Shown one piece after another: positions 23,480 to 34,323 of a stretch of 64,000 nucleotides of DNA (positions within the stretch are counted from its first letter, which is position 1; each line of letters opens with the position of its first letter). A program made the translations under genes and the position numbers. The DNA is from Ixodes scapularis (lineage: Eukaryota > Arthropoda > Arachnida > Ixodida > Ixodidae): the NCBI RefSeq assembly GCF_016920785.2, contig NW_024609839.1, forward strand, positions 18,105,085 through 18,169,084. Direction: 5' to 3'. The notes under the pieces are model-generated. The model had not been told where the DNA came from and searched no databases. It saw only the letters and a list, made by a program, of their open reading frames with translations.

Positions 23480-23487
23480 CCCGTGCC

Positions 23488-24940
23488 CCACGCAATTTCG
23501 AGTAACTGGGAGCAGATCGACCGGACCTGCCCGGCGCTTGCTTTTGATCCTGCTCTGCAGGCTTCTCATTAAACCTATTCTGGGTGCTGTCAGCTCCAAA
23601 TTCTTTTTCAACTCCGTGACAATATATATATATACATATATATGCATTTGAAAACTGACACTTGCTGGCAGAGCACTGTAGGATAAGGTCAAAACACACT
23701 TTCTCAGAAACCAGCACGACTGGTTCTTCAGAAAGTGAAATCCCCTGTCAGGCAATGACAATGAGGGTGCGATCACACAGGAGTTGTTAACTTGTGATTA
23801 GGCCACCTAATGATTGGACCGTACCGATAGTGAATGCAAGCCCAACTTTGAAAATACTAGTGTCATGGGCCGTTAAAAGACAAAGGAAGCGAGGATAATT
23901 CACGTCTTTTTGACAAAATCCCAGAGTAACAGCTCATCTGAGCGCAACCTCATTGTCATTATCTGACAAAGGATTTCAGTATCTGCAGGGCTAGTGACGC
24001 TGGTTTCTGAGGAAGTTTGTTTAGGTTTTGCCTTAAGCCCGCTTCACATGGTGCGGCATTTCTTGTGGATTTGTACCTGTGACGTCGTGCACCGCAGCTT
24101 CACTTATGCATTCGCAAGTAAAATGGCGCCATGGGAATCAGCTTTACAGTTTTCTGCGGGCATGTGTCGCTTCTTGTTAGACTATATAACTTTTACCAAT
24201 ATAAACTGTTCATTTTAAAGTTACGCCGTGTCCTGTCCAGATCTTCCTTCCCTTTGCCCGTGTTTTGGCATATTATCCAGTCTTGAGGCATGTCGTTGTC
24301 GGGTGTTTGTTTTTCACTCTAGTAGGACTCAGGCGCAATGGGTAAACAGTCATATCTCAATAATATGGATACTCTAATACATAGAGACCATTTTCTGGGA
24401 CGCACTAAGGTATCTACCTGAAGTTTGTTCTCTTCTTTTGGACAGCTCACATTCCAGATGCTTTTTTGGGGGGGAGGGGGGATGAATTTATATTTATGAG
24501 ACATCACTGTATCGAATCCTCTAGTGTTGGAATTAATGACTACGTGCTCTGGAGACACGTAGCATGTTTCTTCGCAGTACACGAACGCGTAGTGGTGGCA
24601 TGGCGGGAGTTTGTGGCTGTGGAACACACTAGAGGCAAATGACATCCAATAAGGGCAATCGTAGATATTTGACATTACAATCAACTATAAAACAGACCTA
24701 CATTTCGTCATGGCTGTGAATGTCAACAGGGTAAAGTTGACATATATGCCACAAAACTTGAAATAATAGGACATGTGGAGGAAGAGACAAGTCTTGTATC
24801 ACTGGAACACACAAGAGCCTCAAAGCACTTTGGGCCAACTACTCAAAAAAGTAGTGGCATAAAAATGGGAGAGAACATAATCCGATGCATGGCACATTAA
24901 GGCACATATAGAGTTCCTTGTTTTCTGAGTTTATTTTTCG
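23488..24940. other. No recognisable gene; TA microsatellite
   Basis: A short (TA)n tract at about 23623-23645 and a poly-G tract near 24468-24480. The minus-strand frame 24319-24684 has no recognisable domain. Confidence 0.45.
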
Positions 24941-25830
24941 TCAAATTTAAAAATTGTTTTCCGAAGTTTTTTTTTTTTTTTCTTTTTTGTCAAAGATTCG
25001 GAGTTTATGGGATTTTATATTCGTTTAATTCCCAGCTCTCCGAAATTCGGAGTATAATTTCGCAGTGTTTCCTATTAAAATAAATAAATATTAACCGGAT
25101 ATAAACGTATGGCAGATCAAAATATAAAACGCGCTTTTATCAATTACATTTTTTTAGTTGAATCTGGTGTTGGTGACATTGCCATTGGCAATAACAATTT
25201 GTCCCACGACAAACGTCACACACAAGTGTTGCTTTCATAAGGGTCGATATGTTCAAAATCCATAAACTCCCGAAGGTGGTCGCAAGGAAGCTTGTATTCA
25301 TCCCATCCTGCTCCATCAATCTAGCCCGTGGCCGCGCGAGGTGGAGCGGTTAAGGATGTAATAGAGAAGTTTCAACCGCCGCTTTTCCCTACCTGTTGTA
25401 TACAATCTCTATGGTCCACTGCTTTCACTGTTACAAAAACATACCCTCTCCTTTCTCTAAATGAGAAATCGCATGGCTCAAACTGAAAACCAAAAGAGTG
25501 GCTTTTGTCGTGACGCAAATGTACAGACACCTGTTGCCCTGAATCAACCTCGACGAGACGAGCCGCACGACCCCTTTTGAAAACAGTCCGAGATTTGAAA
25601 GATAATTACGGTGAAATTATACCGGGACCATTAATTATGTGCTGATTAAATTTTAAAAAAAGAGTATTTTACTTTTTTCTCCTTTTTCCTTACAAGGGGG
25701 GAGGGGTGAGGGAGGAGTGGCATTGGAACATACACATTCGGAGTTTACCAGATAAACCCGAATGAATCAAAAATTTTCCGGCGGTGTCTTTCGTAATTTT
25801 TCGGATTCCTCCGAGAAAGCGTAACCCTTG
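24941..25830. repeat. AT-rich repeat with CGGAG motifs
   Basis: ATTCGGAGTTTA-like phrases recur (about 24996, 25038, 25736) with T-rich tracts, consistent with an old unclassified element. No termini could be defined and no coding sequence is seen. Confidence 0.3.
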
Positions 25831-27243
25831 ACATACAGAAAGCACAACAAAGGTGGTTTAGAGATGTTGAAGCACGCAACATACCTGTATTGCGTCCAAC
25901 CATCTAACAGAACGTCAAAGATTCTATTTACTGTTCATGAAGAACTTCACTGCAAGTTAATAGCTAGATTACCTTAAGGGCCACTACGGCATAGAAAGAA
26001 AGACCATCTGAGAGGTGGAAAGGCCCAGATAAGAGTATGTTTGAAAGCCAAGACGAATGGCGCCACAATAGTGCGTCCTTAGTGTAGGAAATTTTAGAGT
26101 GCCAAATTGTATAAAGAACTGCCATAATAATACCATTATATAGGTATGAAACATAAAATCATGGCTGACTTTGAAACTCTTTGGCTTGGTGTTTAGTGGC
26201 TCATGAAATGGGAAGCCGGATCTATAGGCAAGCGCCCCGGCGTGCGCCTACTTGGTGACATGTGTCGTTTAGCAATATCTAGTTCAATTCTAGCAGCGAA
26301 ACACGACATACAAGCCACAGCCGTTAAACCAAGGTGTAATTCAGAGTATTCTAGATTGTGTTTACCATTTACAAACGTCCAGGGACGTTTGTCAGTTAGC
26401 TCATTTATAGGCTTTCGGAGACGTTCACGAGAGCCAGCACTTTGTCTTGGGCAGCTCACTGTCAGCGACTCTGTCGCTCCGTGTACGGAGCCTCCTTCAC
26501 AAGCTTCCACTGAAGAAAAAAAAGAAAAAAAAAACATAGTCTGGAAATTGTAATAACTGCATTGAGAGCATTTTAGCAGCAGACGCAAGTTGTTACAGAA
26601 TGGTGCTTGCAATGCTCCTCTGACTGGTGTTCTTAGCATTCCATACCACCCACGCACCAAAACTGGTCTCCAAGCGACAACACTAAATAACAGAACAGGA
26701 GCAGGCATGTCATGCTGTCTGATGTCTCGATCCTGGCAGTTGGACGTACAAACACTGGCAAAACGTATATGAGCTAGCGCAAGCGCCGCTGTCCTCGCAA
26801 CATCCAAACTCTTGGCTGTTGAAGCCTCCGTGAATTGTTAAACTGAGAGATGCCCTCCCCCCAGCAGGAGCAATATCAACCGCCATGATGTTCACAACGC
26901 ATAAAAAACAAACAAAAAAACAGAGAGTCAATAGACCGATCTCACTAAGTGTTCGGCGCATGCGTGTGGCCGCCATAACTTTAGTCCACAGGAGGCGAAC
27001 GGCAGTGCACGAGAGGGCTCGTGCTGTCTCCAGCTCCACACGCGCAGAGCTCCAGCGAGGTTGTCGCTCGTGCAGAAAGACTGAAGTTCCCTGGATGCAT
27101 TCCGGCAGCGGTGTCGTAGCCAAACTGGCTGGTGAGATCGGTCATTCAGGACTTCAGGAGCAACTCGGGTAGCTATAAAGAAAAGTTCTGACACTCTGAA
27201 GCTATTCGGCAAGGTTGGCATATACAGTTGCAGTTCACTTAAA
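25831..27243. other. No recognisable gene
   Basis: The longest frame in the region is on the minus strand, 26193-26807 (204 codons). It has no domain, no signal peptide and an irregular composition, so I do not call it a gene. Confidence 0.45.
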
Positions 27244-27483
27244 TTATACACGAACTCAGCTCTGTTACGTCACGGCGCGGCGATGGCGTCTCGGCCGCAC
27301 ATCCTGTCAGGGGCTGTGGGCTGAAGTCGACATGCGACACGTGCCTTCCTGCATTGATTTTGAAGAAACCAGACAAAAAATGAAAGCCGTTTACAACTCC
27401 CTGTAACGCCGAATTAGAGCGCAGCTCTTGAGGAGGAGGAGGGAAGGGTACTGGGGGGTGGGTCAAGTGACCTCGGGGGGCGG

Positions 27484-27605
27484 GGGGTCACGTGACCTTG
27501 GGGGTCACGTGACCTTGTGGGTCACGTGACCTTGTGGGAGTCACGTGACCTTGGGGCGTCACGTGACGTCGGGGGGTCACGTGACCTGGGGCCACGTGAC
27601 GATAC
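27484..27605. repeat. Array of TCACGTGA (E-box type) palindromes
   Basis: Six perfect TCACGTGA octamers begin at 27488, 27505, 27522, 27541, 27559 and 27577, spaced 16-19 bases, separated by G-rich linkers. Two more lie at 27796 and 27824. The CACGTG core is the site of bHLH-zip factors; whether any factor binds here is unknown. Confidence 0.85.
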
Positions 27606-27795
27606 CGATGACGTCATCAGTAGCGTCACTGATGACGCCATCAGTGATTATGATGACGATGCGGATGCCGGTGACGTCATCAGTGACGTCACTAATGACG
27701 TCATCAGTGATGATGACGATGACGATGCGGATGCCGGTGACGTCATCAGTGACGTCACTGACGACGTCATCAGTGCCTATGACGTCAACGGGGGG
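27606..27795. repeat. Array of TGACGTCA (CRE-type) palindromes
   Basis: Repeated GATGACGTCATCAGTGACG and GATGCGGATGCCGGTGACG blocks in at least three rounds. TGACGTCA is the palindromic CRE/ATF core. The repeat unit is itself built of nested palindromes. Confidence 0.8.
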
Positions 27796-27839
27796 TCACG
27801 TGACCTCGGGGGGTATCCCCAGGTCACGTGACCCCAGGG

Positions 27840-28040
27840 GGGGTCACGACCTGGGTAACCATCGTGACCCTCGTGAGGGTAACCCTAGTAACCCTTGTGA
27901 GGGCAACTCTCGTGACCCTCGTGAGGGTAACTCTCGTGACCCTCGTAAGGGTAACTGTCATAACCCTCGTGACCCTCGTGAGGGTAACTAACCCTCGTAA
28001 CCCTCGTGAGGGTTACGAGGGTGAGTAACCCTCGTGAGGG
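27840..28040. repeat. CCCTCGTGAGGG palindrome array, left part
   Basis: Units of the form GTAACCCTCGTGAGGGTAAC and variants, broken at 28041 by the hAT element. The array resumes at 29625. Confidence 0.85.
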
Positions 28041-29624
28041 CAGACATGTACAAATTACTCAAAAAAGGTAGTTAAGTTAAGTTACTGAGTATCGACGCCA
28101 AAAGTAATTGGAGTAGAGTAGAAATTACGCATTTGTAATAGTATTTGAGTAAACTACTAACTACTCTAAAATGTAGCGAGTTACTTTCAAGTTACTTTCG
28201 AAGTTACTTTTTTTATATTTTTGTGGTAGCAAAATGAACAGCAGTTTTGATCAATGAAAAACCCTGCGAGCCTAAAATAAATGCAGTCTATTTCTTGGTT
28301 GTGTTTTCGCCAAAATAGTTTATTCGCTCGCAGAAGCAATTGGCTTTCAAAGTTCTTGATAGGAGAGTTTTCCCCTTTTCCTTTTAAAGACGTCCCCAGC
28401 TAAGCTAAATAGACGTTCCACCGTGGCACTGAATGGAACGGCAGCTTTGAATTTGAGAAACAGGCTGTGCATGGTTGAGTAAGCGAGTGTCGGCATCTTA
28501 GGTGTCCATGACGAAACATGTGAGGTATGCCTCGGGTAGAGGGTCTTTTATAACAAACTTTCCTCCTTTTTTCTTTTTTCTTCGTCAAGTTGAGATTGTT
28601 ATGACTGGCCCCTCTTTATTCCGACGTCGTTCTGAGAGTACGCTGAGCGAGTGCACCAGACCGTCAAGGGTTCAAGTCTCGCGCCACGACGATGAGATCA
28701 TCCGGACGACTGCGCGTCCCGTTGTAGTGCTAGTGCTATGCTACTGAAAAAAAAAATATTTTGGTCTAACAAAAGATGAACCGAAGTATACTTCGCCGCT
28801 GACGCCGGGTCCAACAAAAGGATCCCCCAAAAGTAACTCGCAATCCTCGCCGGCGACTACAATATTCTGACGCGCCTGACACGCCTGACAAGTAAATCGT
28901 TTTTAACGAAGAGGAGGTCTCCCTGGCGTGGATGGTCGGAAGGACACGAAGGATTACGTGAACAAGCATCGTCGCTCGTATACAGTTGCAGCTGGAAGCG
29001 GGAACGTGCTTCCATGAACGGATTATCCGTGCCAGGGTTTGTGCGCGGGGGAGTCCGGCTTTGCAAAGGCGTATGCGCTGACGACAACGCGACCATGGGA
29101 ACAGGCGCCCAGCTGCGAGGTCATTCCAGTGGCGCCTCCCGTGGAACCTACTGCTTGAGTCAGAACTCTCTAAAGACAGACAACAACTCTCAGAGTGTCC
29201 CCGTCTTTCACGGTTGCAGCTGGAGACGCGGCGCCTGCGTGCATTACCGGATTAGGTCAATACCCGACCAAGGCTTGTTAAGCATCTCTTCCTGCATTCG
29301 TGCGTGCCGGTGTTATGTTTTGGCTGCTCGTCGCCACCTTGACCCAAGGACGCCTTCCCGAACAAGGGGGCCCCATGTTAGGGAATGCCTCTTCATCTGC
29401 CGGCGTCTTATTCATTTCTGCGCTCAAACTTTCGTGATGGGCAAAATTAGCACTATATAATTTCGAAAGTAGTTAGTAATTTGAGTAGAAGTTACTTGAA
29501 AAAAGTAGTTAAATTAAACTACTAATTACCCAAATCAAATTGTAATTAAAAGTTACCAAGTTACTCAAAAAAGTAGTTAAACTACAGTAGTTTGAGTAGA
29601 GTAGTTGAACTACGTCCAAGTCTG
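28041..29624. mobile_element. hAT element (1,584 bp) inside the P1 palindrome array
   Basis: Left end CAGACATGTACAAATTACTC, right end GTAGTT...CCAAGTCTG; perfect 8 bp target duplication CGTGAGGG at 28033-28040 and 29625-29632. Both subterminal regions (about 28050-28220 and 29460-29615) are dense in AGTTA/TAGTTAA/GAGTA motifs in opposite orientation, a common hAT arrangement. No transposase can be read in the interior; a tRNA-like GGGTTCAAGTCTC (about 28668) could be a SINE relic. Confidence 0.9.
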
Positions 29625-29975
29625 CGTGAGGGTAACTCTCATAACCCTCGTGACCCTCGTGAGGGTAACCCTCGTGAAGGTTACCCTAACGAGGGTTACT
29701 AACCCTCGTAACCCTCAAAAGGGTTACCTTCACGAGGGTTACCCTCACGAGGGTTACTAACCCTCGTAACCCTCGTGAGGGTTACAAGGGTAAGTAACCC
29801 TCGTGAGGGTAACCCTCGTGAAGGTAACCCTTTTGAGGGTAACTAACCCTCGTAACCCTCGTGAGGGTTACGAGGGTAAGTAACCCTCGTGGCCCTCGTG
29901 ATCCTCGTGAGGGTAACCCTCATGAGATTAACCCTCGTAACCCTCGTAACCCTCACGAGGGTTACGAGGGTTGCG
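29625..29975. repeat. CCCTCGTGAGGG palindrome array, right part
   Basis: Continuation of the array with units such as GGTTACGAGGGT, AACCCTCGTAACCCTCGTGA and GAGGGTTACCTTCACGAGG. The mixture of forward and inverted copies gives repeated overlapping hairpins. Confidence 0.85.
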
Positions 29976-31041
29976 GTTACGCCGACGCCGACGGCGACGC
30001 CGCTCAAGCCGGGAACGGGCCCCTAAGAGCTGCGCTCTAAAACTTGCCTTCTCTCAATACAACGCGACGAGGACGGTGCCAGAAAAGTCAGAAAATGTTT
30101 GAGGGTCAGATTTTATGTGTATTCTGCCTGCTCGGTTCGTCCGAGAACATGGATAGGGAGGGCCATGAAAAAGAAAAACCAAACGCCGTCGGACTACGAT
30201 TGCTTGTGCGTGCGGGAAGCACTTTAAGTCAAATTCACGGATACTTGTGGTCGTCAGATTTATTTGTTTTGTCCCAACATGAACGCGGCAAAACTACAAA
30301 GTTGTACGGACCGCCTGCGGACTACGTTCAGTGCCTCTTCAGTTCGAACGGTCGCCTGATCGTTTGAACCGTCGTCTGCTCTCAAACGTTTCTGCTTTTT
30401 GTCGTCTGATCGTTCAAACGACAGCAGCCCATAGACCAAACACTCGGTCGTTGCTATAAGAAGTAAGTGCAGGACTCAAAATGCATTTAAGTTCGAAGCT
30501 TGGTTGGTATCATTAGGCTTGGTGTAAACAATAGATACAAACATATGTTGATAATTGTTACCAGTGGCCATAACCGACTTGTTATGCCAAATTCACTTGG
30601 TCCGATTATGCTTGCAATTTTCAGTGTCGACATTGACAACTCAACTACTTTCACGCTTTTGAAGCCCGAGCGACGTTATGACTGAAAATAGCGAGCAGAA
30701 CTCAGGATGCGAATCGGGTTTTCGTGTCCATTCTCCGGCGTCCACGCGGAATGAATCGCCGCATGTCGCTTTATTCAAGCGAAGTTTTGCGGTGTAACGA
30801 GCCTCGTTGATTTCGCTGAGGCCACCACAGTAGTCAGGCATTGCCATGGAGACGTAAAATCGACCATTACAACGCAAAAAAAGAGCACAGGGACTCACGC
30901 CGATGCCGACAACATCGCATTCCATTGATTTGTTTGCGGGCGACGGCGAGCTTTTATCCCACACTTCATTGCGCATGCACAGCGCCGGAGGCGTCCGCTA
31001 GGTAAGCTCCGGTTTGTTTGTAAACATGAGTTGGTGTATAG

Positions 31042-34000
31042 AAGCTTGACTTGTTGATGCATTTCGATATGATAATTTATCTCTGGGTTCTCTCAAGCCG
31101 GCTGACTCGTTGAGTAAAAAGTTTCATGTGTCACACAACAGGTGTCTTTTGCTGAGATTCAGAGAAAGGAAGGCTGAACTTCCCTGAAAAATGCTGATAG
31201 GGTGTAAATACACAGACCTTTCCAATTGCCGAATTTCTCAACATTACCCTTCTCTTCCAGTTCAGTGAAATTTTTCACGAGGCTGAGTTTAATACTAACA
31301 GCCACTGACAACTACACGAGTCACCTGTAAACATATGCGGTAACATTACAAAGACCCAATTTATTTTAGTAGCACACAACGCCATAAAACTTCCGTAAAA
31401 TAGCGAGCGTGCAGCCATGTCAGAGTGAACGCTGAACCCCTACTTTTGAGACATTACTCATCAAAGGATATATCAAATCCCCATTCCGCTATTTTAAGCA
31501 AGTACAAAAATATATGAAAGAGACATCAAGCGCCGCCTCGGCATGGCCGGTTGTCATCTTCATGACCGGCAGACAGCATACAGATAGTTATGGGTAAAGC
31601 TGAGCAGCACGAAAGCAAAATGAGGGGTGCAGAGTCGACGGGTGTTGCCTCCCTCCGTGTAACCCTACCGGAGGACAACGCTTTCCACGGCGATGTCACA
31701 ACTGCTTTTTGATCGGCACAATAACATCACAACTTCCTAATCTGGTTGACCCATTGCATACGTTGAAATGTCTGATGCAATGAGGATAACGCCATTGACT
31801 GCCACGTCATTCCCCGACACGTTTACGTAGTGCTTCCAGAATGCGCTGACTGAACGAAACTACCGGCATTAAAATCTGATTTATAGAGATAGCACGGATG
31901 TTTATTTGTGACTTACATACCAACAAAAAATTATGCACAACTTCTTTATCGAAGATAGGGTTGGAAACATGCAGGCACACCAGACGCCCCTGGCACCACC
32001 TGGCGTCCGGCGTGTTTCAGCCACGTTGGGGTGTGGAGATTTGATAATCGCCGTGCGAGCCCTACGCGAGAGTCGCCTGCGACGTCGGCATTTATTTCTA
32101 TAAAAGCTCCTAAAGGTTTGTCCACCTATGACCGCTTTCTTCTGGTCCCTAACTTTCATTCTAAAATTTAAATTTTGAACATGTTTACGGGCAGTCGATT
32201 TATAGGTATTTCATTAAGCCTCGTTTTCAATTACAAATTAAGAAGCAGTCGCCTTTTTTTCTTGCTCGCACTCTGCAACACAAGTCACGCACGCATAAAG
32301 TCAGCATTGTGTTGCACACTTGTGGCCGATTCAAACATTTACTTCGAGCGCTTTAGGTATGGCTGTCATCAGCGGCTACGACCCAGCGTACACGCGCCCA
32401 CGACGAGTGCAGGCTACTCCCGAGGAAACTGGAAATTGGTATCGCGAGAACTTCTCCGCCGACAAGAGCTCTTTTCTCCGTGGCTCCAAAACAAGCGTCG
32501 CGGTGTATAAGCTTGTTCTCCTGGGCTTCGTTTTTTAGTATGAACCTGTCGTTGTACTTTGCTGGCAGAGCTGTAAGCAGAAAAAAGCCTTTTCAAACTC
32601 AACAAATTTTTTTTTTCTGATATCATGCTTGCAGGTCAGAATAGAAGACAAAAAACGACACGATCTCCTGAGACAAACTCGTCCTCAGCACAACATGAAT
32701 CGTACGGCGACTAAAATTCTCACCATATTCTTGTTTTGAAATAATAAAAGCGGAGGTCATATTTGAAGAGAAACACCAATTGTGCGATATATTTTTAGAA
32801 CCACATGTATCGAGTAAATGCCCAGGGAAGCTAGGCCTAACCTAATTGATGAAATGTCCGAACCCAGCGAGAATTTTCGCTCCTCAAACATTGCCGCACA
32901 CACACACACACAAAAGGCACGCAATAGTAATTACTCGTACATGAGCACATGCATGTGCGCGAAATGGTTGCGCCATTCGAAGCCGTCAACACTCCAAAAG
33001 GCACCAGCGTAAATGAAAGCCTACACGGAGCGCGACGTTTCTGCCAGCCTAAGGGAGCACTATGACTCCGATGTCGCGAGCGGGCACGCATATATTTTCT
33101 TGTGCCATCTGGTTTACCATCTTGTCGCACCACTAGAGTGTTACCACAACGAAAAATAGTACTTGGGACCAAAATTGACTTCTCAGGACGTTGTTGCGGA
33201 GAACATAGCGACTCCAACCTGCGGTGCTATGTTGGTTGAACGATTGCACAATCCGATCGGCATGCAATGCGCAAACGCAGGACGCAGACGGCCTGGTCGG
33301 AGGAAGCGAGCACCTCTCGTACTCTATGCTGTGAGGTCCGAGGCTATGCCGGGAGCACATTTGCAAATGTCTTCTCTGCATTTCCTATACCGTCCATTGC
33401 GCTTACGCAGGATGCCACAGCCCATTAAGGAGAACACACGCAGCCCAGTCCAGTCGGAAATCAATGACGAACACTTTCAATACTATGGGCGGGCGCTGTA
33501 AATCGTATGACCTGAGACTGCCGTGGAAAGGTGAGTACAGGATATTTATATAGCAGAGCATGAGAACAAATAATACAAATATAAAATTGTCAATATAAGT
33601 GATAGTCCCAAAATAACTTGAATGACACTCGAACACGAACTGGAGTAAACCTTCGTCGAATCAAATACTTTTTCTTTATTTCACAATGTGTACACAGTGA
33701 ACGCGAAGACCTTACATGTGCTTTGAAAACAACCACGAATTTTTTGCAACGGCGCTCTGGAAATTACGGTTTTCACAGTGCACCAGCGTGGATTTGTAAC
33801 GAACCTGTATTTGCACAAGAAGCTACCATCCTGTGGAAAATTACATAGGCATGTGATCAAGAGCCACGTCAAAGGAATGTATTATACAGAAACCGTTTAC
33901 TTAGGTTTCTTAGACTTTGTAATTTGCATTATAATAAAAGTTAAAAAGGAAGTAGACGTGAATGTTCAAAAGTGTGAATCGCCAAACTTGGTTGGTGGAA

Positions 34001-34323
34001 GTTACAGGACATGGTTTCACGTCACTGCTCAGCCAGTGAAGGTGGGTACGGAGTCTGAAGTGTTTAGGAGCACATCTACAAAGAACATTACACGCCCCCG
34101 TTTCGTAGGTTTTCAGATTCAAGTGCTTGGATGGTGAACAGTTCAAAGAAATTTGCTCCTCAAGTAGTCAGATGACTGCCAAATATAATTCATGAATATT
34201 TCCAGCATGTGGTCAGATACATGGCACATTGCAATTCTGTTCGCACATGAATATTCCCTGCAAGAAGCATGTACTTTACGTAGCAGATATTTGACGTTGT
34301 CCATCGTACTTAAAATCTTTCCT
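31042..34323. other. No recognisable gene
   Basis: AT-rich spacer with a (CA)n tract near 32890-32910. Several frames of 60-126 codons overlap on both strands without a domain. TTTATT at about 33675 could serve as a distant minus-strand polyadenylation signal for the receptor gene, but nearer ones may exist. Confidence 0.45.

Larger units (their letters stand above)
27382..30043. mobile_element. Element P1: TIR-bounded array of short palindromes
   Basis: Bounded by ATTAGAGCGCAGCTCTTGAGG (about 27412) and CCTAAGAGCTGCGCTCTAAA (to about 30041). Its ends match those of P2 (40226-40886) in inverted orientation, including the flanks CTTGAGCGGCGTCGsC and GAGGAGGAGGrGGG. The core is a succession of different palindrome arrays: TCACGTGA units, then TGACGTCA units, then TCACGTGA again, then CCCTCGTGAGGG/GGTTACGAGGGT units. 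A hAT element sits inside the last array. No protein-coding sequence is evident; 27517-27831 is open only because the repeat has no stops. The ends suggest a non-autonomous DNA transposon; the superfamily is unknown. Confidence 0.7.
27244..31041. mobile_element. Repeat R, copy 2, interrupted by element P1
   Basis: Left end TATACACGAACTCAGCTCTG, right end ATGAGTTGGTGTATAG (to 31041), with the same collinear interior as R copy 1: left part 27244-27381, right part about 30044-31041. The junction with P1 is visible because copy 1 reads directly from AGACAAAAAT into GCCTTCTC. Single internal unit (about 30374-30985). The minus-strand frame 30641-30976 matches the corresponding short frames of copy 1. 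Confidence 0.72.

Noticed and set aside
24468..24480. G-quadruplex or regulatory G-tract
   Set aside because: A single short G-run without four spaced tracts. Probably polymerase slippage.
26193..26807. 204-codon minus-strand open frame
   Set aside because: No domain, no signal peptide, a low-complexity FFFSFF stretch over a purine tract, and a competing plus-strand frame. Probably chance.
27517..27831. Asp-rich repetitive protein
   Set aside because: The frame is open only because the TGACGTCA/TCACGTGA units lack stops in that phase. No start context and no conservation is expected.
28634..28690. tRNA-derived SINE inside the hAT element
   Set aside because: A B-box-like GGGTTCAAGTCTC exists, but the A box is too close and degenerate. 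Not enough to call.
27840..29975. CRISPR-like array
   Set aside because: Regular short palindromic repeats, but no unique spacers, the units run into one another, and the context is eukaryotic.
33778..34137. 119-codon plus-strand frame downstream of the receptor
   Set aside because: No recognisable domain and an opposed overlapping frame. Likely part of the receptor 3' flank.
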